NCBI GenBank assembly: GCA_903970445.1
Contig: CAJCIP010000065.1
Location: 61,023 to 125,022 of the forward strand
From: Verrucomicrobia bacterium Tous-C9LFEB
Lineage (GTDB): Bacteria; Acidobacteriota; Terriglobia; Terriglobales; Acidobacteriaceae
Length of the DNA: 64,000 nucleotides
Direction: 5' to 3'
Shown one piece after another: positions 37,977 through 46,839 of the stretch (position 1 is its first letter; every line of letters begins with the position of its first letter). Under the pieces are notes generated by a model that worked only from the letters and a program-made list of their open reading frames with translations, did not search any database and was not told the origin of the DNA. A program made the position numbers and the translations under genes.

Positions 37977-38840
37977 TCACAGATTGAACAGTTCGCGAAG
38001 CCGCTTCGTTTGTGTGCGGCTCACAGGAATTTCCGTATTCTTGCGGTCGTCCATGCGCAGCTGATAACTGGACTTGAACCACGGCACAACTTCGCGGATG
38101 TGCTCGATGTTTACCAGGTGCGATCGGTGCGCGCGCCAGAACTTGTCCGAGTCAAGCTGATCGGCCAACTCCTCGATCGTGCGGCAATTGGAGTCACCCT
38201 CCAGCGTCCGCGTCACCACCGAAATCCTGCCTTCCTCAATCGAGGCAAAGCAGATGTCCTTGCCATCGACGAGCAGCAGACGGCTGCCGGCTCGCACGAC
38301 CACTTTGCCCGTGCGCGTCATCGGCTGCGCCAGCGCAACCGGCTCGCGCTCGCCTACCATCCGCAACAGCGCATCGAGCTTCGCTTCCGCCCCCGCGACC
38401 AGACCTGCCAAAGCACCACGAGTCGGCGCTTCATCTGGTGCCGGCGCGTCCGGCGCAGCGGTTACTCGCGACCGAACCTTCTCCAAAGTCTTCGCGACAC
38501 GTTTCTCATCAAACGGCTTGAGCACGTAGTCGACAGCGTTCACTTCGAACGCCTTCACGGCATACTGATCGAACGCGGTCGCGAACACCACTTGCGGCAG
38601 TTGGAACTTGCGGTCGAGCGCCAGCACCTTCTTCAGTACAGCAAACCCGTCGAGCCCGGGCATGCGGACATCCAGGAAGATGACATCCGGTTTGTGGGTT
38701 CGTATCAGGTCGACGGCTTCAATGCCATTGGTGCCTTGCGCCATCACGTGCACATTGCCCGTGCGCTCCAGCAGGTACTGCAATTCCTGCCGCGCAAGCG
38801 GTTCGTCATCGATGATCAGCGCTGTGAGTGATGCAGCCAT
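37977..38840 (-). CDS. LytR/AlgR-type response regulator (receiver plus LytTR)
   Basis: 287 residues. The receiver domain has the acidic pair D11-D12, phosphorylatable D57 (IFLDVRMP) and a conserved Lys in the DYVLKPF loop, ending near residue 115. A Pro/Ala-rich linker (about 135-155) leads to a C-terminal LytTR DNA-binding domain: VDGKDICFASIEEGRISVVTRT, then FWRAHRSHLVNIEHIREVVPWFKSSYQLRM, ending SRTQTKRLRELF. No LytS/histidine kinase gene is adjacent. The gene is the last of an apparent four-gene operon with an ECF sigma factor and two membrane proteins (24-nt gap). Confidence 0.9.
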   Translation of the reverse strand: MAASLTALIIDDEPLARQELQYLLERTGNVHVMAQGTNGIEAVDLIRTHKPDVIFLDVRMPGLDGFAVLKKVLALDRKFQLPQVVFATAFDQYAVKAFEVNAVDYVLKPFDEKRVAKTLEKVRSRVTAAPDAPAPDEAPTRGALAGLVAGAEAKLDALLRMVGEREPVALAQPMTRTGKVVVRAGSRLLLVDGKDICFASIEEGRISVVTRTLEGDSNCRTIEELADQLDSDKFWRAHRSHLVNIEHIREVVPWFKSSYQLRMDDRKNTEIPVSRTQTKRLRELFNL

Positions 38841-38864
38841 AAGCTGCTCTCGATGATACGCGGG

Positions 38865-39407
38865 CTAGGCTTCGTCGCTGTAGACGCGCAGCCGCGCAGG
38901 TGCGCCATCAACGTTCAGGTCATGCCCGCACTGCGTGCAATACGCATCCGTGATCTTTACGGAGCGATGGCATACACCGCACACCGGCGCTATCTGGAAC
39001 TGGCACTGCGGGCAGAAATGGTAGCTTGCTGTGATGGATGTAGAGCAGTTCGGGCAGCGCGTCAGCACGGGCTGGCGCAGCAGGAAGTAGATGACTGCGC
39101 CGAGACCGCCGGGGAGAATCCCACACACCAGCATCCACAACTTTGCGGACATGCCACGCCTGCGGACGTCGCGGCTGACGTAGCCGAGCAGCAAAGCATA
39201 GCTCGCCCACAACGTCCCCCAGGCATACCCCATGAGCAGCCTGAGCGGAAAGAACTCGTGCTTGTGGTGCGGCAGAACACCGTGAAAGATGTACTGCATC
39301 GCGGCGAAAAGCAATATTGCAAGAATCAAAGACCAGCGCGGGATCATCTGCAGCTCTTCATCGCCGGAGGTCTCCTCCGTTTTGCGCTGCTGCATCCACC
39401 CGGTCAT
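38865..39407 (-). CDS. Membrane protein with C-terminal double zinc ribbon
   Basis: 180 residues. Hydrophobic segments: LILAILLFAAMQYIFHG, a second near WGTLWASYALLLGYV, and a third around LWMLVCGILPGGLGAVIYFLL. After these a cytoplasmic tail contains four CxxC knuckles (CPNC, CPQC, CGVC, CTQC), two treble-type zinc ribbons. Ends in a tail with NVDGAPARLRVYSDEA. The stop codon of the upstream gene overlaps by 4 nt. Possibly a membrane regulator or sensor for the sigma factor of the operon, but this is inference from position. Confidence 0.75.
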   Translation of the reverse strand: MTGWMQQRKTEETSGDEELQMIPRWSLILAILLFAAMQYIFHGVLPHHKHEFFPLRLLMGYAWGTLWASYALLLGYVSRDVRRRGMSAKLWMLVCGILPGGLGAVIYFLLRQPVLTRCPNCSTSITASYHFCPQCQFQIAPVCGVCHRSVKITDAYCTQCGHDLNVDGAPARLRVYSDEA

Positions 39408-39748
39408 AACGACGCCTCACCATTCATGAGGCGACCGCGACGGAACCAGACAAGCACCAGCGCGACAGCGCTCACCGGCAGAGACCACAGCAAGAATAGA
39501 AGCATCTGATCGCTCGCGTCGAGCATGCCGCTTGGAGTCAGGTCATAGCCTTCGAACACTGCCCAGATCGCGTAGACCAGTACGAGCAGAGAGACAGAGC
39601 AAACAGCCAGGGGAACCCACAAGCTGCGCCTGCGCTCCCTCTGATCGCGCATCGCGACTGCCTGCTCCCGCACGACGCGGTGGGTGCGATTTACCACTTC
39701 AGCGCGAGCACCAATGACTTGCTGATTCGCGTTCGGACGGTTGCTCAT
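39404..39748 (-). CDS. Two-helix membrane protein in the ECF sigma operon
   Basis: 114 residues. An N-terminal charged domain of about 45 residues (QVIGARAEVVNRTHRVVREQAVAMRD) is followed by two transmembrane helices (LWVPLAVCSVSLLVLVYAIWA and MLLFLLWSLPVSAVALVLVWF). There is a 4-nt overlap on each side, with the sigma factor upstream and the zinc-ribbon protein downstream. A membrane-bound anti-sigma role is possible from the order sigma/membrane protein, but no anti-sigma domain is recognisable. Confidence 0.65.
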   Translation of the reverse strand: MSNRPNANQQVIGARAEVVNRTHRVVREQAVAMRDQRERRRSLWVPLAVCSVSLLVLVYAIWAVFEGYDLTPSGMLDASDQMLLFLLWSLPVSAVALVLVWFRRGRLMNGEASL

Positions 39749-40392
39749 GATCGAACACCGCCCTGGCGAGCTTCCAGAGCATGCCTCTCGGACCGCACCC
39801 GAAGCAGCTGCGGCTTCAGAGCAGCCAATCCACGGTACAAGCGCGACTTGACTGTAGAAAGTGGCGCGCGTGTCACGGTTGCAATCTCATCCAGCGACAT
39901 CTCTTCGTGAAAGCGCAGGGTGAGAACTTCGCGGTAGCTGGGCTCAAGAGTCGCCAGGATGGCGGCTACTTCTGCGGCGTTTTCGCGAAACTGGAACTGA
40001 TCGAGAGGGGAAGGCCCGTCTTCGGCGATCTCGAATGGGCGCTCATCTTCGCCGGCCTCACGCATCTCGTCCAGACTCGCCATGGTCCGCTTGCGCGAGA
40101 GATCAATCACGAGGTTGCGAGCGATCGTAAAGATCCAGGTGTCGAAACGAGCCTTGCCGTTGTATTGCGAGCCACGGCGCAGAACACGAATCCAGACTTC
40201 CTGGAAGAGATCTTCGGCAACTTCGCGCTTGCTGGTGAGAAACATCAGGTACCGCATCAAGCGGTGCTGATAGGTCTCAATCAACCGGTCAAGCAGTTCC
40301 GGATCCTGGCGCTTGAGGCCGTGCGCGATCGCCGCGTTTTCGCGTTCAATCTCACGAACAGCTTCGGCGGTAAGGGCGACAGAGCTTCTCAC
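39745..40392 (-). CDS. ECF-type RNA polymerase sigma factor
   Basis: 215 residues with sigma-70 region 2 (RLMRYLMFLTSKREVAEDLFQEVWIRVLRR, then FDTWIFTIARNLVIDLSRK) and region 4 (LATLEPSYREVLTLRFHEEMSLDEIATVTRAPLSTVKSRLYRGLAAL). The alternative start lies within a few codons of the ATG at 40392. The first gene of an operon with two membrane proteins and a LytTR regulator. It is divergent from rlmB, whose start is 155 nt away. Confidence 0.92.
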   Translation of the reverse strand: MRSSVALTAEAVREIERENAAIAHGLKRQDPELLDRLIETYQHRLMRYLMFLTSKREVAEDLFQEVWIRVLRRGSQYNGKARFDTWIFTIARNLVIDLSRKRTMASLDEMREAGEDERPFEIAEDGPSPLDQFQFRENAAEVAAILATLEPSYREVLTLRFHEEMSLDEIATVTRAPLSTVKSRLYRGLAALKPQLLRVRSERHALEARQGGVRS

Positions 40393-40547
40393 GTTGGTAT
40401 GGACGCGATTTCGCTACGAAAAGTCTCGCGTATCAACAAATTCTATCGTGCTGCGGGGTTTCAGACGCGTGCAACACTCCGATCTTTGGCCGTGCGCTGA
40501 ATGTAACCTGCGCTGTGTTGTTCTTCGACCCAAACTAAACTAGCGAG

Positions 40548-41351
40548 ATGGACATTTTGTACGGACTCCATCCTGTCGAAGAGGCTTTGCGAGCGGGTTC
40601 CCGACAGGTCGACCATGTCAGCGTTGCTCGCGAGCGCGAGAGCCGCCGTGACGTGCGGCTCGAAGCCGTGCTCGACATATGCCGCGCCACGGGCGTTCGG
40701 GTGGTAACGGAACCGCGTGAACAACTGACGAAACACGCACGCACGGACTCTCATCAGGGCGTGGTCGCTTTCCTTCGAGAACGTAAACTGCTGGCCTTGG
40801 AAGACTTGCTTAACGCGCCAGTGGGGCCGAGCGGACACCGTTTTTTCCTGGCGCTGGATGGTGTAGAAGACCCGCACAACTTTGGAGCGCTGCTGCGCTC
40901 CGGCGACGGCGCTGGCATCGATGGTGTCATCGTGCCGGAGCGCCGGTCGGCTCCGGTAAGCGCGACTGTCGCGAAGAGCTCCGCAGGAGCCTCAGAGCAC
41001 GTTCGCATTGCGCGTGTCACCAACATCACCCGCTCGCTCGAAGCGATGAAGAAGCAAAATATATGGATTGTGGGCCTCGACGAACGCGGCACGCCCGACT
41101 ATACGGAGTTCGACTTTCGGCAGGACTGCTGCCTTGTTCTGGGCGGCGAGGGCGCAGGGCTTCACGATCTGGTGAAGCGCACCTGCGATCATCTCCTGCG
41201 CATCCCGATGGCGGGAAGCGTTTCTTCGCTGAACGTGTCTGTTGCGGGGGCTGTGGTGATGTATGAAGCCATGCGCCAGCGTCGTGGCGACGCGGTTCCG
41301 GCTACAGCGGCGTCCAAACCGGAGAGACCGCGCAAAGGTCTCGGATCTTGA
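40548..41351 (+). CDS. rlmB: 23S rRNA 2'-O-ribose methyltransferase, RlmB/TrmH (SpoU) family
   Basis: 267 residues. The N-terminal substrate-binding domain (YGLHPVEEALRAG) is followed by the SpoU domain: motif 1 ALDGVEDPHNFGALLRS, motif 2 LVLGGEGAGL and motif 3 IPMAGSVSSLNVSVAGAVVMYEA. This forms the trefoil knot that binds S-adenosylmethionine. RlmB methylates G2251 of 23S rRNA; the paralogue TrmH is less likely because of the N-terminal domain. It overlaps the next gene by 4 nt (TTGA), suggesting co-transcription. Confidence 0.9.
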   Translation: MDILYGLHPVEEALRAGSRQVDHVSVARERESRRDVRLEAVLDICRATGVRVVTEPREQLTKHARTDSHQGVVAFLRERKLLALEDLLNAPVGPSGHRFFLALDGVEDPHNFGALLRSGDGAGIDGVIVPERRSAPVSATVAKSSAGASEHVRIARVTNITRSLEAMKKQNIWIVGLDERGTPDYTEFDFRQDCCLVLGGEGAGLHDLVKRTCDHLLRIPMAGSVSSLNVSVAGAVVMYEAMRQRRGDAVPATAASKPERPRKGLGS

Positions 41352-43468
41352 CCGTATCAGCGCATAGAAGGAAGTCATACCTGTCCCTGCAAAGAACGTC
41401 CTTACTCGCTTGCTCATTGTTTCTAGCTGCCACAATCGGCTCAGCCATTGCGCAGACCGCTGCTCCTGCTGCACCGCAAACACGCGCGCAACCGTCCGCC
41501 ACAACACAAACAACACAGCCGCCCTACGGAACCGTTTTGTTCCAGAGTCACGGTGAACCTCCAACCGGCTCGACTACTCCCGAAGAGTTGAAGGAGTGGC
41601 AAGCTACTGAGGCGCCAGGGGGACCTGAGCTCACGGACATCGAACGAGCCGCAATCGTCCTTACCGCCTACGACCTCGATGTGCGGCTGAGGCCCGCGGC
41701 CTCGCAGCTCTCAGCACGTGCGCGACTTACCCTGCGGAATGACGGGGCAACGCCGCTGACTCGCATCGCCCTGCAGATTTCTTCGACACTTCGCTGGGAA
41801 GGCGCGAGCCTTCTTGCTCCAGATGGAAGCACGAAGCTGGAGCTTGCACAGCATCTGCTCGACACGGACGCCGACCACACCGGGAAAGCGAACGAGGCGG
41901 TGCTTGTGCTGCCCACTCCGCTGAAGCCGGGTGGAAGCATTCGTGTTGATACCTTCTATGCAGGCGCAATGCCAGTCAGCACGGGCCGCCTCGAGCGCCT
42001 TGGGGCTTCGCGTCAGCAGGCACTGGCGACCGATTGGGACGGAGTCGCGGCTTCGCACACGGCTATGCGTGGATTTGGAAATGTTCTTTGGTATCCCGTA
42101 GCTTCGCCGCAGCTCTTTCTCGGTGAAGGAGCGCAATTATTCGACGCCATTGGTCAAACAGAACTGCGAGAGCAAAACGCCAGCATGCGGTTTCGCATCA
42201 GCGTTGAATACAGCGGTGATCCACCCGCAGCCGCGTACTTCTGTGGACGCAGGCAGCCGCTCACGGCACAGAGCGACAATCCAGACTCTCCCATTGCGGT
42301 AGGCTCCGGCATTGCAAGCGCAGAATTTCCAACCCAGCCGCTTGGCTTCCGGCTCCCTAGTTTGATCGTCGTCGAGAAACAGGAGACGCTGCTTGCGCCA
42401 TTGCCGCTGATTGCCGCTGGTCCGCAATCGTCCAGTTCGAGTTCGTCTTCTTCGGAGACACCGCGAGCGCAGGAGGATGCCACGGTTGACCCAAATGCCG
42501 TGGGCGCACCGCTGCTCGCTGTAGAAAGTGACGACACAGGAGCTTTGCCACCACTAGCGGATGCCGCACAGCAGGTCGCGCCACTGCTCGAAAGCTGGCT
42601 TGGCCAGCAGCCGCTCTCCGCGCTGACGATCATTGATAACGCGGGTCAGCCGTTTGAGGACGGTCCTCTACTTCTTGCGCAGGTCGGCTCGCTCGTGGCA
42701 TCGCCCGAGCTTCCCGCGATGGCTCATAGCCTGACACACGCCTGGATACAGACAGGGCAACCATGGATGGATGAAGGTTTGGCGCAGTTCTTTGCGCTGC
42801 TCTGGGTAGAACGTACGCAGGGCCGCGATGCTGCGCTTTTGCAACTGAATAATATGTTGCAGCCGGTTTCGATTGCAGAACCGAACATCGAGAAAGACAA
42901 ACCCGCGCCCGCTGGGCAGCCGCTGGTTGCGGCGACATCGGAGGCATTCTTTCGCCGCAAGGCCGCGGCGGTCTGGTTCATGCTGCGCGGGATTGCTGGC
43001 GAAGACGCACTGAAGAAGTCACTACGGGTTTGGCGTACGCAGCCGCTGTCTCATGCGAGTTCTGTAGATCAGGCGCGCGCTTTCGAAACCTTACTGGAGA
43101 AGCAAAGCGGCAAAGATCTGCGATGGTTCTTTGACGACTGGGTGCTGCGCGATCGCGGACTGCCGGACCTGAGCATTACTGACGTCGCTTCGCGTCAGCT
43201 ACCCGCAGGCCCCGGCCACAACAGTGGATGGCTCGTCTCCGTCACAGTACACAACGACGGCGCAGCGACTGCCGAGGTTCCCGTTGTGGTGCGTTCCGGC
43301 TCGTTCAGCACGACATCAACGCTGCGCATTGCTGGATTTCAAAGCGCAAGCGCACGCGTTCTGGTGGAAAGCGCGCCGACTGAAGTTGTGGTGAACGATG
43401 GAAGCACACCCGAGATCCAGAACGTGCGCCACATCCGAGAAATCGTTGCAGCGAAGCCGACGAACTAA
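41348..43468 (+). CDS. Exported gluzincin-like peptidase with a degenerate active site
   Basis: 706 residues, TTG start overlapping the rlmB stop by 4 nt. The signal peptide (about residues 14-36) ends at AIAQ. The central part has beta-sandwich segments as in M1 peptidases (YDLDVRLRPAASQLSARARLTLRNDG), a Ser-rich linker (about 359-367) and the zinc site region, where HExxH reads H460-S-L-T-H464 and WMDEGLAQFFALLW carries E476. The catalytic Glu is replaced by Ser461. A C-terminal helical and beta domain follows, with LRWFFDDWVLRDRGLPDLSI, as in M1-like proteins. Probably a non-proteolytic binding protein. It is convergent with the AsmA gene; the stop codons overlap. Confidence 0.75.
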   Translation: MTVSAHRRKSYLSLQRTSLLACSLFLAATIGSAIAQTAAPAAPQTRAQPSATTQTTQPPYGTVLFQSHGEPPTGSTTPEELKEWQATEAPGGPELTDIERAAIVLTAYDLDVRLRPAASQLSARARLTLRNDGATPLTRIALQISSTLRWEGASLLAPDGSTKLELAQHLLDTDADHTGKANEAVLVLPTPLKPGGSIRVDTFYAGAMPVSTGRLERLGASRQQALATDWDGVAASHTAMRGFGNVLWYPVASPQLFLGEGAQLFDAIGQTELREQNASMRFRISVEYSGDPPAAAYFCGRRQPLTAQSDNPDSPIAVGSGIASAEFPTQPLGFRLPSLIVVEKQETLLAPLPLIAAGPQSSSSSSSSSETPRAQEDATVDPNAVGAPLLAVESDDTGALPPLADAAQQVAPLLESWLGQQPLSALTIIDNAGQPFEDGPLLLAQVGSLVASPELPAMAHSLTHAWIQTGQPWMDEGLAQFFALLWVERTQGRDAALLQLNNMLQPVSIAEPNIEKDKPAPAGQPLVAATSEAFFRRKAAAVWFMLRGIAGEDALKKSLRVWRTQPLSHASSVDQARAFETLLEKQSGKDLRWFFDDWVLRDRGLPDLSITDVASRQLPAGPGHNSGWLVSVTVHNDGAATAEVPVVVRSGSFSTTSTLRIAGFQSASARVLVESAPTEVVVNDGSTPEIQNVRHIREIVAAKPTN

Positions 43469-45117
43469 CGGCGATGCCTGGCGCGAAGGGGCTTTGGCAC
43501 CGCAGCTTGCGGGAGAGGCGTGCATGTTTGCGCGCCACCCCACAACCTGGAGCACGTAAGCGCAACGCGTGGTGTTGCCGCTTTGGCATCGCTAGTCAGC
43601 GCCGCGGCGACGCCCTCGTTGAGCGGCGGCAAGCTGTTGGCGAGCGCAAGTACCTGTGCGTCAGTTCCCGTCCCAGTCAGTTGTAATCCATAGCCATTCG
43701 CGTCCGCTTGCCCTGCAAGTGTAAGTGCTGAGCCGGGCCCCGGATGCAATTCCACCGGCGAAAGACGTGCAATGGGAGCAGGCGCTGCGCCCGCAGGCAC
43801 GGGTGAAGAGTTTACGGCAAGCACGAACTGTGTTGCGTCCGCTGGCGCTAGATTGGTCGCTCCACTTGCGTCAGGGTTTGGCTTCGGCAGCTTCGCGCTG
43901 AGTGAACCCTGCCAACTCGCGGCGACAGTGTTCCAGTCCACTTCTCCCGATACGTCACCCGGCGGCTCCAGCGAAGGAGGAATGGAAGGTGCGAAGAGCT
44001 TCGCCCACTCGATTGTCCACACGAGCGGCACACCACGGAAGGTCATCTTGGCTTGCGATCTTCGTGGATTCTCCAAATCGACAGAAGGCGCTGAGAGCAT
44101 GATCGGTTTCGTGTCACCAATAGGCAGGGCGCATCCTGCATTCGTGAGAGTTGCTCTCGCGACATCAGCTGTTGCGCTGCAATCCACGGTTATGTCGAGT
44201 GGCTGTGCTGGAACGAAGTCTGCACGACGCAAGTCATTGAACTGCAAGTGCGTCGTAACAGCAGCGTTGCTGAGCTCTCCTGCGACACGTATTTCCACGA
44301 ATGCAGTCCCACGCCATCCGGCGTCGTTTCCGCCAAGCAGCCGGCTCGTCTCACCAAGCGGCGCATCGTTCCAGGTCCCATGCATGTCTAACGGAACGTT
44401 CGCCATCTTCTGGGCGCGCTGCAGTGAGCCTTCAAGATTGATCTCGCCAGTTTGCGACACATTGCTATCTGTGCGTGTAGGTCGTCCGCGCAGACGTACT
44501 CTCCACAGCTGTGGCGAGGGCAGCCAAAGCGCGAACTGTGCCTCGCTTAAGGAGAAGGGCATTTTTTCGTTGCCCAACTTCACGTTCACGCGCGCGCCCG
44601 TGGCTTCGATGTAAGGAAAGCGCGGTGCCGGACCAGCTTTGCGTTGCGCGGTCGGCGCTGTTTGCACGTGCGATGCCTGCATCAGCACGTCTTCCAGATT
44701 CCAACGGCCCTGCGCGTTTCGAACAAGGTTCACGCTCGGATCGATGAAGTGAATTCGCGAAAACTCCACCTGCCTGCGCCACAACGAACTTGCGCGGATT
44801 GTGGCTTCGACGGTATTGGCGCGGATGACGGGCTCATAGCCAAACGAGGGGTCTTCACTCACCACGAGGTTCGACAGTGTGAGCCCGGGCACGGGAAGCA
44901 GGTGCAGAGTGACGTTGTCCAGATGCACAGGCCGGCCAAGGCTCTGACTCATGGTGGTTGTAATGCGCCGCCGGTAGCGATTCATGTTCACGTACGGCGG
45001 CGTAAGAACGAGCGCCGCAACTGTCAGCACCGTGACTCCAACCGCAATCCAGCGGCCCCGCAGTGTGCGGTTGGAACCGGCGTGCTCGGTTGTGCTTATG
45101 TCTTCGCTCTGCGTCAT
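43465..45117 (-). CDS. AsmA-like membrane-anchored protein
   Basis: 550 residues from ATG 45117, chosen because the longer frame (to 45222) would overlap the signal peptidase gene. A single N-terminal transmembrane helix (WIAVGVTVLTVAALVLTPPYV) precedes the AsmA opening MNRYRRRITTTMSQSLGRPVHLDNVTLHLLPVPGLTLSNLVVSEDP, with the typical NVRNAQGRWNLEDVL-like element (VNLVRNAQGRWNLE). Middle and C-terminal regions are beta-rich with repeats. AsmA-family proteins act at the inner membrane-outer membrane interface in lipid transport and envelope maintenance. It is in a same-strand cluster with two signal peptidases and rnc. Confidence 0.85.
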   Translation of the reverse strand: MTQSEDISTTEHAGSNRTLRGRWIAVGVTVLTVAALVLTPPYVNMNRYRRRITTTMSQSLGRPVHLDNVTLHLLPVPGLTLSNLVVSEDPSFGYEPVIRANTVEATIRASSLWRRQVEFSRIHFIDPSVNLVRNAQGRWNLEDVLMQASHVQTAPTAQRKAGPAPRFPYIEATGARVNVKLGNEKMPFSLSEAQFALWLPSPQLWRVRLRGRPTRTDSNVSQTGEINLEGSLQRAQKMANVPLDMHGTWNDAPLGETSRLLGGNDAGWRGTAFVEIRVAGELSNAAVTTHLQFNDLRRADFVPAQPLDITVDCSATADVARATLTNAGCALPIGDTKPIMLSAPSVDLENPRRSQAKMTFRGVPLVWTIEWAKLFAPSIPPSLEPPGDVSGEVDWNTVAASWQGSLSAKLPKPNPDASGATNLAPADATQFVLAVNSSPVPAGAAPAPIARLSPVELHPGPGSALTLAGQADANGYGLQLTGTGTDAQVLALANSLPPLNEGVAAALTSDAKAATPRVALTCSRLWGGAQTCTPLPQAAVPKPLRARHRR

Positions 45118-45178
45118 AGGTCGGCGCTTTACTCCGCTGTGGCGAAGGTCATGCAGTGTGTGCCATGGGGCTATCGCG

Positions 45179-46024
45179 TTATCGGACGATGTGTAACGTG
45201 CGCGCCCAACGGGTTCCGTCAAAGATGTGGACGATTACGTGGAAGAAGAAAGCGAGTCGCTCGCCAGTGCCTGTTTTATTTTCCTGGTCCTCAGGAGTCT
45301 TGAACGACCAATACACAAACATTGGCCGGCCCATGATGTTCTCCATGGGGACAAACCCCCAGAACCGGCTGTCTGCGCTTTGCAGGCGGTTGTCGCCCAT
45401 GGCAAACACCATGCCGTCCGGTACCACGACATCACCGTCCTTGATGTGCGATGGGATGTCCTGCGTCCAAAGCGCGGTCGTGAGTTCTGAAGGCGGCGGC
45501 CCGTAGGCTGGGAAATCGTCCCTGGCTTGTTCGTACCCCTGATCGTCCGCGCCACCATCTATGGGCATCGCCGCGTAGGGTTCATTTTGCGCGACTCCGT
45601 TCAGATACAGCACGCCGTGTACGAGGTGTATGTGATCGCCGGGCATGCCGATGGCGCGTTTCACAAGAATCAGATCCGGCTGCTCCGGATGCGGCTTCAG
45701 GAACACGATGATGTCACCGTGCATTACAGGACGATAGTGCACAAACGGCGCCCACTTCGTCGGCGGCGAAAGCGTCACGCGGTCGACGACCACATGATCA
45801 CCGACCAGCAACGTGTTCTTCATCGAGCCGGAGGGAATCTCGAAGTTTTGAAAGATGAATGCAAAGGCAAACAGCCCGATCACCAGCACGGTGCAGATGG
45901 ACGCCAGCGCCTCCAGCGGAGTTTCGGCAGGCTCTGTGCTTTTCGGCTGACCCGCCGCAGCGTTCTCGTCAGCAACTGCCATCGCGGTATCCTCCGCGGC
46001 AGCGGCTTCCCGTGCGGTTTTCAT
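45179..46024 (-). CDS. lepB: Type I signal peptidase (first copy)
   Basis: 281 residues. After a charged N-terminus one transmembrane helix (ASICTVLVIGLFAFAFIFQNF) leads into IPSGSM with catalytic Ser67, then VKRAIGMPGD with catalytic Lys122, and VFAMGDNRLQSADSRFWGFVP. These are boxes B, D and E of SPase I. It cleaves signal peptides on the periplasmic side of the inner membrane. The active site is complete. A 71-nt gap separates it from the second copy upstream. Confidence 0.93.
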   Translation of the reverse strand: MKTAREAAAAEDTAMAVADENAAAGQPKSTEPAETPLEALASICTVLVIGLFAFAFIFQNFEIPSGSMKNTLLVGDHVVVDRVTLSPPTKWAPFVHYRPVMHGDIIVFLKPHPEQPDLILVKRAIGMPGDHIHLVHGVLYLNGVAQNEPYAAMPIDGGADDQGYEQARDDFPAYGPPPSELTTALWTQDIPSHIKDGDVVVPDGMVFAMGDNRLQSADSRFWGFVPMENIMGRPMFVYWSFKTPEDQENKTGTGERLAFFFHVIVHIFDGTRWARTLHIVR

Positions 46025-46095
46025 GAACTAGGTGCTCTCCCTGCAGCAAATCGCAGCTTTGTCAGTGTAAACGAGCCGACGGTGCTCATACCGGT

Positions 46096-46839
46096 CTAGC
46101 GCAGCACTCGCATTTGCTGGACGACGCTTTTCAGCCGCGCAACCGGGCCGGCGTAGAACGCTGCTTCCGGCACGCTTGTGGTGAAGTACACGACCAGCGG
46201 TCGCCCGACAATGCCTGCGCGCGGTACGAAACCCCAGTAGCGGCTATCTTCGCTGTTGTTCCGGTTATCTCCCATCACGAAGTAGCTGTCTCTAGGCACG
46301 GTGATCTCGCTATTGCGCACGATGCGCCGCAGCTCGGCCCACCAGCGTGGATCTACATTCGGATCGGTCATGCGCAGCGAAGGGAAGTCATCGCGAAAAG
46401 ACTCCAAAAACGCAGGTGAGTAGTACGCATATGGTTCGTGGAGCGGAGCGTCGTTCAGAAGCACTCTACCGTCGTGAAGACGAATGCGATCGCCTGGCAC
46501 ACCCACGACTCGCTTCACCAGGTCGCGCTTGGGATCGGGCGGAAAGTGAAAGACGACCAAGTCTCCGCGATGAACGTTCTCCGGCGGAAGCAGACCATCG
46601 AGGAAACCACTGGGTCCGAAACTCTGCTTGTCGACTAGCAAGAAGTCGCCAACGCGGAGCGTAGGCTCCATAGAGCCGGTAGGAATGCGAAACGGCTGCA
46701 CGAGAAACGTTACGATGAAGCTGGCAGTGACCAGGACTTCAAGCAGCGCCTTGATCACCGTCAGCACGCCATCGTTGCTGCCGTGTCTGAATGGCCTCGC
46801 TGTCGTCGTGATGGCGGTTTGCTGAACGGAAGCGCTCAA
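46096..46839 (-). CDS. lepB: Type I signal peptidase (second copy)
   Basis: 247 residues, a paralogue of the neighbouring gene. Transmembrane helix LLEVLVTASFIVTFLVQPF, then IPTGSM (Ser56), LVKRVVGVPGD (Lys109) and FVMGDNRNNSEDSRYWGFVP. All catalytic boxes are intact. Its start overlaps the end of rnc by 4 nt (46836-46839), so it is translationally coupled to rnc, a pairing also known in other bacteria (lepB-rnc). Two tandem SPase I genes suggest divided substrate range. Confidence 0.93.
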   Translation of the reverse strand: MSASVQQTAITTTARPFRHGSNDGVLTVIKALLEVLVTASFIVTFLVQPFRIPTGSMEPTLRVGDFLLVDKQSFGPSGFLDGLLPPENVHRGDLVVFHFPPDPKRDLVKRVVGVPGDRIRLHDGRVLLNDAPLHEPYAYYSPAFLESFRDDFPSLRMTDPNVDPRWWAELRRIVRNSEITVPRDSYFVMGDNRNNSEDSRYWGFVPRAGIVGRPLVVYFTTSVPEAAFYAGPVARLKSVVQQMRVLR

